Source of the DNA: JAJPHI01 sp035541875
GTDB lineage: Bacteria; Desulfobacterota; Binatia; Binatales; Binataceae
Direction of reading: 5' to 3'
DNA length: 64,000 nt
Assembly: GCA_035541875.1 (NCBI GenBank)
Contig: DATKML010000058.1
Span: forward strand, 1-64,000
Shown: positions 57,633-64,000 of the stretch, piece after piece
Layout: each line of letters starts with the position of its first letter
Numbering within the stretch: position 1 is the first letter of the stretch
Notes under the pieces: model-generated
What the model was told of the DNA's origin: nothing
The model's input: the letters and a program-made list of their open reading frames with translations, nothing else
Databases searched by the model: none
Translations under genes and position numbers: made by a program

Positions 57633-59045
57633 TCAGGCGTCGAAGTACAGTGCGAACTCATAGGGATGAGGACGCAGGCGCGACTGACTGACTTCGCGCG
57701 TGTACTTGTAGTCGATCCAGGTCTCGATCAGGTCCGCCGTGAAGACATCGCCCTTGAGCAGGAACTCGTGGTCCTTCTTCAGGTTGTCGAGGGCGGCTTC
57801 GAGCGAGGCCGGCATGCTCGGAACCTCGGCCAACTCCGCCGGGGTGAGCGCGTAGATATCCTTGTCGAGCGGCTGACCCGGATCGAGCTTGCGCTGGATA
57901 CCGTCGAGACCCGCCATCAGCATCGCAGAGAAAGCGAGGTACGGATTGCAGGTCGGATCGGGGAAGCGAACCTCGATACGCTTGGCCTTCGGTGATGGCG
58001 AGTACATCGGGATACGCACGGAGGCCGAACGATTCCGGCTCGAGTACGCCAGGTTGATTGGGGCCTCGAAGCCCGGCACCAAACGGCGATAGGAGTTCGT
58101 GCCCGGATTGGTGAAGGCCGCGAGTGCCGGTGCGTGATGAAGAATGCCGGCGATGTAATGCAGCGCCAGTTCAGACATGCCCGCGTAGCCATTGCCGGCG
58201 AACAGCGGGGTATCACCCTTCCAGATACTCTGATGGGTGTGCATCCCTGAACCGTTATCGCCGAAAATCGGCTTCGGCATGAAGGTAACCGTCATGCCGT
58301 GGCGGACTGCGACGTTCTTGCAGATGTATTTGTACCAGGTGAGCCAATCGCCCATGTTGGTCAGCGTGTTGAAGCGCATATCGATTTCGGCCTGACCAGC
58401 GGTCGCGACCTCGTGATGCTGCTTCTCGACGATGATGCCGACCTTCTCCATCTCACGCACCATCTCAGTGCGGATATCCTGGAGGCTGTCGTTGGGCGCT
58501 ACTGGGAAGTAGCCTTCCTTGTAACGGGGCTTGTAGCCGAGGTTGGCGCCTTCTTTTCCGCTGTTCCAGATACCTTCCTCGGAGTTGATGAAGAAGTAGC
58601 TGGAGTGCTGATTGGTGTCGTAGCGAACGCCATTGAAGATGAAGAATTCCGGCTCAGGTCCAAAGAACGCAGTATCGCCGATACCGGTCGACTTCAGATA
58701 CGCCTCGGCCTTGCGCGCGATATTGCGCGGGTCGCGGCTGTAGTCAGTGCGCGTGATCGGATCCTGAATATTGCAGATGAGCGAGAGCGTGGTCTCCTTC
58801 ATGAAAGGATCGATCACCGCAGTGCTCGGATCGGGAATCACGAGCATGTCGCTGTTATCGATCGCCTGCCATCCGCGAATCGACGAACCGTCGAAGCCGA
58901 GACCATCTTCGAAAACAGACTCGTCCTTGAATTCGCTGATCGGCGCACTGAAGTGCTGCCAGGTGCCGAGGAGGTCGATGAACTTGATATCGACCATCAC
59001 GACGCCTTTGTCCTTGATCATCTGCAGAACTTGTTTTGGAGTCAT
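57633..59045 (-). CDS. glnA: Type I glutamine synthetase
   Basis: 470 residues, full length. VVMVDIKFIDLLGTWQHFSAPI starts the beta-grasp domain. GLGFDGSSIRGWQAIDNSDM, FGPEPEFFIFNG, the ammonia/ATP site GSGMHTHQSIWKG and NRSASVRIPMYSPSPKAKRIEVRFPDPTCNPYLAFSAMLMAG follow. Y398 in LDKDIYALTP is where the adenylylation tyrosine sits in the beta subtype. It condenses glutamate and ammonia with ATP. No glnB, glnE or ntrBC lies in the window. It ends in a terminator and adjoins the small-protein genes. The 393-base upstream gap has no clear -24/-12 promoter of standard spacing. Confidence 0.96.
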   Translation of the reverse strand: MTPKQVLQMIKDKGVVMVDIKFIDLLGTWQHFSAPISEFKDESVFEDGLGFDGSSIRGWQAIDNSDMLVIPDPSTAVIDPFMKETTLSLICNIQDPITRTDYSRDPRNIARKAEAYLKSTGIGDTAFFGPEPEFFIFNGVRYDTNQHSSYFFINSEEGIWNSGKEGANLGYKPRYKEGYFPVAPNDSLQDIRTEMVREMEKVGIIVEKQHHEVATAGQAEIDMRFNTLTNMGDWLTWYKYICKNVAVRHGMTVTFMPKPIFGDNGSGMHTHQSIWKGDTPLFAGNGYAGMSELALHYIAGILHHAPALAAFTNPGTNSYRRLVPGFEAPINLAYSSRNRSASVRIPMYSPSPKAKRIEVRFPDPTCNPYLAFSAMLMAGLDGIQRKLDPGQPLDKDIYALTPAELAEVPSMPASLEAALDNLKKDHEFLLKGDVFTADLIETWIDYKYTREVSQSRLRPHPYEFALYFDA

Positions 59046-59444
59046 CTGACCAGTTGTCCTCCTGGCCGCTATCGAGCGGCCGCGATTGCGTTCAGAGTTT
59101 TTATCCTAAGCCCCTACTGAGTTCTAGGTTTGGGACTATCCAGGGGCTCGTTCAACGCCCATAACTTAGGCAACTGCACGCCAGATGGGCGTGCACAACC
59201 GTGCGGCCAATGCATCGAATTAGCTCCAAGGTCGTGCCTAATCACGCTTTAATCTCAATTTATTATCATTAGAGCGATAGGCTGTTCACCTCCGGGATGC
59301 ATCTATCAGCAAGCGCGATGCCGTCGCCCTTGCCAGACGAACCGGAATCCTTGCTCACTCGATCGAGTCGATCGTTTTGAATGATCTCCTACGCGCGCAT
59401 AATCTATTATCCGAGAAGAATCCGATAGCCTTGGGAGATTGTTC
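59046..59444. other. Divergent intergenic region glnA / acyl-CoA dehydrogenase
   Basis: 399 bases hold the promoters of both genes but no ORF I can support. GCACGCC (59176-59182) and GGCGTGC (59188-59194) form a short palindrome. TGGC...TTGC-like pairs occur on the minus strand, but with wrong spacing for sigma-54 (9 or 11 rather than 10 bases between GG and GC). A short AT-rich patch lies at 59253-59273. Confidence 0.5.
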
Positions 59445-60608
59445 ATGGACTTCGAAATGTCCGACGCTCATCACGAGATAATCGAGGGTATCCGCGCTCT
59501 ATGTCAGCGCTTCCCCGACGAATATTGGCGCACGCACGACCAACGCCACGAATTCCCGCACGAGTTCTATAAGGCCGTCGGCGACGCCGGCTACCTAGGT
59601 ATCGCGATTCCCGAAGAATACGGCGGTAGCGGTCTTGGTATCACCGAGGCGGCTCTCCTGATGCAGGAGGTTGCCTATCACGGAGCGATGAATGCTGCGA
59701 GCGCAATTCATCTCGGGATGTTCGGGCTGATGCCGCTGGTGAAGCATGGCAGCGAGGACCTGAAGCGACGCCATCTGCCTAAGGCGATCAGCGGCGAGCT
59801 ACACGTCTCCTTCGGTGTGACCGAACCGGATGCCGGCAACGATATCACGCATATCAAGACCTTCGCCCGACGCGAGGGCGATAACTATGTCGTGAACGGC
59901 CGCAAGGTCTTCATCACCAAGGCGCAGGAGTCGTCCAAGATGCTGCTCCTGACCCGCACGACGCCTTTCGAAGAGGTATCGAAGAAGACCGACGGTATGA
60001 CGATCTTTTTCGCTGATATAGATCGCGAAGCGGTCGAAGTGCGCGAGTTGATGAAGCTGGGTCGGCACGCCGTCGATACCAATATGCTTTTCATCGACAA
60101 CCTCAAGGTCTCGGCCTCCGATATGGTCGGCAAGGAGGGCGGCGGCTTTAAGATTCTCCTCGATGGGCTCAATCCGGAGCGCATCCTGCTGGCCGCGGAA
60201 TCCGTCGGTATGGGACGATCGGCGCTCGATCGCGCTGTGAAATATGCGAAGGAGCGGGTCGTCTTCGGGCGCCCGATCGGGCAGAACCAGGCGATCGCCC
60301 ATCCGCTGGCCGACTCCTATTCGAAGCTCGAAGTCGCGAATCTGATGGTCATGAAGGCCGCCTGGCTCTATGACCACGGCAAGCCCTGCGGGCCAGAAGC
60401 GAACATGGCCAAGCTCCGCGCTGCCGATGCCGGCTTCGAGGCTTGCGACCGCGCCGTCCAGACCCTTGGCGGGTACGGCTACATGCAGGAATACGACGTG
60501 GAACGCTTCTTCCGCGAGTGTCGTCTGACCCGTATCGCCCCGGTTTCGCAGGAGATGGTCCTCAACACAATAAGTGAACACGTGTTGAATCTGCCTCGGT
60601 CATATTAG
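59445..60608 (+). CDS. Acyl-CoA dehydrogenase family protein
   Basis: 387 residues from ATG 59445 with GGAGA ahead. AIPEEYGGSGLGITEAALLMQEV, FGVTEPDAGNDITHIKT, and a C-terminal KYAKERVVFGRPIGQNQAIAHPLADSY with QTLGGYGYMQEYDVERFFRECRLTRIAPVSQEMVLNTISEHVLNLPRSY are the family signature. The usual catalytic YEGT loop is replaced by APVSQEM, so the active glutamate may be E245 in GLNPERILLA, as in isovaleryl-CoA-type enzymes. The substrate is not fixed. It could pass electrons to EtfAB from this window. Confidence 0.9.
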   Translation: MDFEMSDAHHEIIEGIRALCQRFPDEYWRTHDQRHEFPHEFYKAVGDAGYLGIAIPEEYGGSGLGITEAALLMQEVAYHGAMNAASAIHLGMFGLMPLVKHGSEDLKRRHLPKAISGELHVSFGVTEPDAGNDITHIKTFARREGDNYVVNGRKVFITKAQESSKMLLLTRTTPFEEVSKKTDGMTIFFADIDREAVEVRELMKLGRHAVDTNMLFIDNLKVSASDMVGKEGGGFKILLDGLNPERILLAAESVGMGRSALDRAVKYAKERVVFGRPIGQNQAIAHPLADSYSKLEVANLMVMKAAWLYDHGKPCGPEANMAKLRAADAGFEACDRAVQTLGGYGYMQEYDVERFFRECRLTRIAPVSQEMVLNTISEHVLNLPRSY

Positions 60609-60764
60609 GCCAATAGAACTCGCGATTAGATATCAAAGGTGTGTGGACCAACGAGGAGTGTCAGATTAGTTGCGAGTGCATACGAGAAAAACTTGATAAT
60701 TTGGCTATAAACAAGGAGTAATAGAAGCGGCTGATACTTTCGTTGGAGTGAGGGGAGTGCCCTG

Positions 60765-61196
60765 ATGGGACGGAAGAAGGAACAGCGCAGCTTCGGTCAG
60801 CTCTTGCGCGAGCGAAGACGCAAGCTCGATCTGACTCAAAACGAAGTTGCGCGCCGCATCAAGACTTCGACACCGTACGTTGGCCATCTCGAAGCCGGCA
60901 AACGCCATCCGTCGGATAAAGTGATCGCGCGTTTGGCGGAAGTACTAGGATTGGAGCGCCGCGAACTTTTTTTCCTGGCTAACCCGGCGGCACTGGAACT
61001 CGTTCAAACTGACGGAGACGGCCACAAAGCCTCGGCTTGGGATGAGTTCCGCCGCGACGACCACTCGAAGCGGCTGCACAACATCTCAAGCGACGAAATG
61101 GATATACTCGAAAAGATCGCGCGTCTCGGAGAAATCTCCGCGGCGCGCGATTTTATCTATATCCTGAACACCATAAGACATGCCTTGGGACGCTGA
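60765..61196 (+). CDS. XRE-family helix-turn-helix regulator
   Basis: 143 residues. GQLLRERRRKLDLTQNEVARRIKTSTPYVGHLEAGKRHPSDKVIARLAEVLGLERRELFFLANP is a classic Cro/C1-type HTH. The C-terminal 65 residues (KASAWDEFRRDDHSKRLHNISSDEMDILEKIARLGEISAARDFIYILNTIRHALG) form a helical part of unknown role. It lies after the acyl-CoA dehydrogenase gene and upstream of the MFS carrier, both on the same strand. The target is unknown. ATG 60765 has GAGGGGAG ahead. Confidence 0.88.
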   Translation: MGRKKEQRSFGQLLRERRRKLDLTQNEVARRIKTSTPYVGHLEAGKRHPSDKVIARLAEVLGLERRELFFLANPAALELVQTDGDGHKASAWDEFRRDDHSKRLHNISSDEMDILEKIARLGEISAARDFIYILNTIRHALGR

Positions 61197-61440
61197 ACCC
61201 CTGGCCGTGGGCGGTGCGCTCACGAGCGGCTTGCAGAAGCGGCCGGTCCCCCCGCTTTATAGCCTCGTCTAAGTTGAGCTTTTCCACGGCCCTTGGTCCG
61301 CGAGTTCGGATCGGTGAGACTCTTGCGATCGCCTGCGCCGCATCGCGAAGGTCTTTCGTTGATCGATCGTATAGCGATGCGCCTGTAATCGAGCCTTCGT
61401 TCTTCTTCAAAAAGACGATCAAGATCGCTAGGCTCCGGCG

Positions 61441-62745
61441 ATGCCGCCCAGCAGCCCGCAGACCCTAGCGACCGAGAGCGAGCAGCTCGTAAGCGCCGGT
61501 TGGCCGCGTCGTTACACCGTTGTCGTTCTTTTCGCTCTTGCCACCGCGCTCTGTTACATCGATCGGGTCAATATATCGATCGCCATTATCCCGCTGGCGA
61601 AGGATAAGGGCTATGACGCTGCCACGCGGGGAGTTGTGCTCTCAGCCTTTTTCTGGGGTTACGCCTGGCCGCAGATGATCGGCGGATGGATTGCCGATCG
61701 ATTCGGCGGCAAGCGCGTGCTGGCTGTGGGCGTCGCGCTATGGTCATTGGCGACCTTCCTGACCCCGCTCGCAGCATCGGTTTCGTTCGGGATGCTTTTC
61801 TTCATGCGAGCAGCGCTCGGGGTGGGGGAGGCACTCAACTTTCCTGCCGTGCATAGTCTTGCTGCCCGATGGACGATCGCGTCCGAGCGGGCCCGCGCCA
61901 TCTCTCTGCACTTCAGCGGCACGGCATTCGGAACCATCATCGCGCTTCTGATCAGTCCGCCAATCATCATCTACCTCGGCTGGCGTGCGGTTTTTTATAT
62001 TTCGGGAGCGACCGGGATCATCTGGCTGCTCTTCTGGTGGAGGAAAGCGGCCGATAGTCCCGAAGATTGCGCTGACCTATCGCCCGACGAACTTGCGGTG
62101 ATTAAGGCTGGAAGGCCGGATATGCCGCTGGCGGAATCGATTCCGTGGCGTCGTATCTTCACGGAGAAATCGGTCTGGGCAATCGTGATCGCCCATCTCT
62201 GCAACAACTTCGGCTTCTACATTCTTTTGCTCTGGCTGCCGAGCTATCTCGACCATCAATTCCACGTGCCGATGAAACAGTTGGGGAAACTTTCGGTAAT
62301 TCCCTACGTAGCAGCCTTCACGATGCAAAATTTCAGCGGATGGTTTGCTGACCGGCTTCATCACCGTGGGATGAGTCTTACGACGGTGCGTAAAATGATG
62401 CAGGCGACGAGCTTTGCACTGGGTGGAAGTGCCTTGCTGCTCCTGCCCACGATTCACTCGGCTGGCGCGGCCGTGGCTCTTACGACGCTGTCGCTCGCTG
62501 GAACGGGTATCGGCGCCGGCGGATTTATCGTGAACCACATTGATATTGCGCCGCGCTACGCAGGTATCCTGATGGGGCTATCGAACACCTTCGCGACCCT
62601 TCCGGGAATTATCGGGGTGGCTGCCACCGGCTTCATCCTGGAAGCTACCGGATCTTTCTCTGCGGTGTTTTATCTCATTGCGATGGTTTACGCGGTCGGA
62701 GCCCTCGCGTACGTCGCGATGGCGAGCGGGGAGCGTCAGATCTAG
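61441..62745 (+). CDS. MFS transporter, anion:cation symporter (ACS) family
   Basis: 434 residues with twelve hydrophobic helices. CYIDRVNISIAIIPLAKDKGYDAATRGVVLSAFFWGYAWPQMIGGWIADRFGGKRVLAVGVALWSLATFLTPLA is the ACS/phthalate-permease type N-half. ALGVGEALNFPAVHSLAARW and GTAFGTIIALLISPPIIIYLGWRAVFYI follow. WFADRLHHRGMSL is in the second half. Members import organic anions such as phosphonates, sugar acids or aromatic acids. The substrate is unknown. It stands alone, 244 bases after the XRE gene, with a region between that holds no gene I can support. Confidence 0.9.
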   Translation: MPPSSPQTLATESEQLVSAGWPRRYTVVVLFALATALCYIDRVNISIAIIPLAKDKGYDAATRGVVLSAFFWGYAWPQMIGGWIADRFGGKRVLAVGVALWSLATFLTPLAASVSFGMLFFMRAALGVGEALNFPAVHSLAARWTIASERARAISLHFSGTAFGTIIALLISPPIIIYLGWRAVFYISGATGIIWLLFWWRKAADSPEDCADLSPDELAVIKAGRPDMPLAESIPWRRIFTEKSVWAIVIAHLCNNFGFYILLLWLPSYLDHQFHVPMKQLGKLSVIPYVAAFTMQNFSGWFADRLHHRGMSLTTVRKMMQATSFALGGSALLLLPTIHSAGAAVALTTLSLAGTGIGAGGFIVNHIDIAPRYAGILMGLSNTFATLPGIIGVAATGFILEATGSFSAVFYLIAMVYAVGALAYVAMASGERQI

Positions 62746-62891
62746 AAAACGCTTCGTTTTTCACTGGATGAGCAGTCGTATAGCCGCTCGGCGATCGTCG
62801 CGTTAAGATTTCGCCATCTGGCGTCTTGCTAATGCCGTAACCGGCTGCGCAAGCTAGGCGAAGAAGAAGGCGCCGAAAGGGGGAGCCCAGG

Positions 62892-63917
62892 ATGAGGCTG
62901 TGCGTGGGAACGGCCAAGGGGATCGTGATTCTCGATCCCGATCGCGGTGCGACACCACTGATGGTCTCCGCCGATCCGCCCTCCGTTTGGTGCATGGCGC
63001 AGGATTGTGAGCGTCCGAACCTGATCTACGCCGGCTCGGTTCATAACGTGCAGGCCGGCAGCGCTCGCGGCAAAAGTTCGTTGGCGGTTTCCGATGACGG
63101 CGGCCGCATCTGGCGCGATATCACTCCCGGCAGCGCTCGCGACGAAGAGGTTTGGGCCGTCGCTGCTGCGCCCGACCAGCCCGATCAGGTGTTCATTGGC
63201 ACCTCGCATGCGCGCATCTTCCGTAGCGATGACGCAGGACACAGCTTTCGCGAGTGTGCAGCTTTTCAGAAGCTGCCCGGCCGCGATCGATGGACCTTTC
63301 CGCAGAGTCGCGTGCCTCACGTTCGCTCGCTAACCTTCGATCCACATAACCCGAATATCTTCTACGTCGGCGTGGAGGAGGGCGGGGTTTACTGCACGCG
63401 CGATCGCGGTAAAAGTTTCGAGCCGCTCAGCCAGAATATCCATGCCGATATCCATTGCGTTGCGGTCGATCCCGACGATCCAGGGCGGATCTACGCGACC
63501 ACGGGGCGCGGCCTCTACGTCTCGACAAAGAAAAGTCCGGCCTGGACAGCGATCAAAGGGCTCGAGCGCAACTATGCGATCCCGTTACTGCTGCGTCCCA
63601 ATGGCAATGGCGTCGTCTATACCGCGGGGTCGGCCGGTCCTCCGGCAACCTGGTCGCTCGACGATCGCGGTGCCGACGCCCTCATGTACCGCAGTGATGA
63701 GAGCGGTTCGACCTTCTACGTGATCGCCGCTAATGACGGGATGATTCATCCGATGCATGGGATGGTGATGCGGTTTATCGCTGATCCTGAGGACAACCAG
63801 GTCATTTATGGAGCGCTGAGCGACGGCGGTATCATCCGTATCGATGAGCACACCTACACCGTCTCAGTGGTAAGCGACAAGCTACCGCCTGCATACGACA
63901 TCGCAATCGTGACGTAG
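62892..63917 (+). CDS. BNR/Asp-box-repeat beta-propeller protein (sialidase-like fold)
   Basis: 341 residues from ATG 62892, with GGGGGAG upstream. No signal peptide. Repeated Asp-box motifs: SDDGGRIWRDI, SDDAGHSFREC, TRDRGKSFEPL and then SDESGSTFYVI. VWAVAAAPDQPDQVFIGTSHARIFRSDDAGH and RSLTFDPHNPNIFYVGVEEGGVYCTRDRGKSF show blade repetition. The fold is that of sialidases and photosystem-assembly-type propellers, but no arginine triad is clear, so enzyme activity is not claimed. It follows the MFS gene by 147 bases. The remaining 83 bases of the window hold no visible gene. Confidence 0.85.
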   Translation: MRLCVGTAKGIVILDPDRGATPLMVSADPPSVWCMAQDCERPNLIYAGSVHNVQAGSARGKSSLAVSDDGGRIWRDITPGSARDEEVWAVAAAPDQPDQVFIGTSHARIFRSDDAGHSFRECAAFQKLPGRDRWTFPQSRVPHVRSLTFDPHNPNIFYVGVEEGGVYCTRDRGKSFEPLSQNIHADIHCVAVDPDDPGRIYATTGRGLYVSTKKSPAWTAIKGLERNYAIPLLLRPNGNGVVYTAGSAGPPATWSLDDRGADALMYRSDESGSTFYVIAANDGMIHPMHGMVMRFIADPEDNQVIYGALSDGGIIRIDEHTYTVSVVSDKLPPAYDIAIVT

Positions 63918-64000
63918 CCTGCACCGCCAAGATTGGAACCTCGCCGCATCGCCCGCAGACGCGGCCATTTTCCGATCCATAGGCAGGCCAATTGGTATTC

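Noticed and set aside
59046..59260. Sigma-54 promoter for glnA
   Set aside because: TGGCGTGCAGTTGCC and TGGCCGCACGGTTGTG on the minus strand look alike, but the first has the wrong GG-GC spacing and the second lacks the -12 C.
61214..61468. Plus-strand 84-codon frame between the XRE and MFS genes
   Set aside because: Arg/Ser/Ala-rich with no domain, it overlaps the MFS start, and a similar shadow frame exists on the other strand.

Overview
This 64 kb window is a gene-dense chromosomal segment of a high-GC, diderm, free-living heterotroph. An outer-membrane TonB receptor, several lipoproteins, a hopanoid-type RND exporter and exported YceI and DUF4197 proteins show a Gram-negative envelope. 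EtfAB, an acyl-CoA dehydrogenase, luciferase-like flavin monooxygenases, paralogous D-aminoacylase-type amidohydrolases, VOC proteins and an intradiol dioxygenase point to broad oxidative catabolism. The gene mix recalls the lineage once called deltaproteobacterial and now Binatota/Binatia. That placement is an inference from gene content; no rRNA or ribosomal protein gene is present.

Layout. 1-2500: the end of an IS630-type element has cut a Phd/YefM antitoxin, followed by cinA and a decayed beta-propeller gene. 2500-6100: two amidohydrolases on the minus strand and a dead GmrSD-type restriction remnant. 6100-9600: a lipoprotein, a cobalamin-riboswitch-controlled TonB receptor and a DUF2231 membrane protein. 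9600-19650: two tandem MOSC proteins, addB-addA, a 37-residue overlapping ORF, a possible GGCT-fold protein and a PTPS/QueD-like enzyme without the usual cysteine. 19780-25030: a sigma-54 activator broken by an in-frame TGA, a response regulator, then a minus-strand group (ferredoxin, two paralogous one-TM small proteins, nitroreductase, a duplicated aldo/keto reductase tail, the full aldo/keto reductase, VOC, methyltransferase).

25200-36030: IclR regulator, etfBA, two LLM oxidoreductases, RNase E/G, a bicupin, an MDR oxidoreductase and a second D-aminoacylase homologue. 36100-45000: DUF4197 and YceI, a moaC-rlmI-VOC operon, trxB, an ICMT-like methyltransferase and an HlyD/ABC exporter. 45000-50700: ArsR-AHSA1-DUF899 operon, VOC, hybrid histidine kinase, DUF2786-like protein, moaA. 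50900-64000: hpnN-like exporter, intradiol dioxygenase, pyrE, a polyproline lipoprotein, a cluster of three homologous ~60-residue exported or membrane-anchored proteins next to glnA, acyl-CoA dehydrogenase, XRE regulator, MFS carrier and a BNR-repeat protein.

The most novel-looking element is the small-protein cluster at 56310-57306. Its two transcription units each carry a near-identical sigma-54-like promoter (TGGCACGATCRTCGCT) about 80 bases before the start codon, and each ends in a similar terminator hairpin. I recognise no described family for these proteins.
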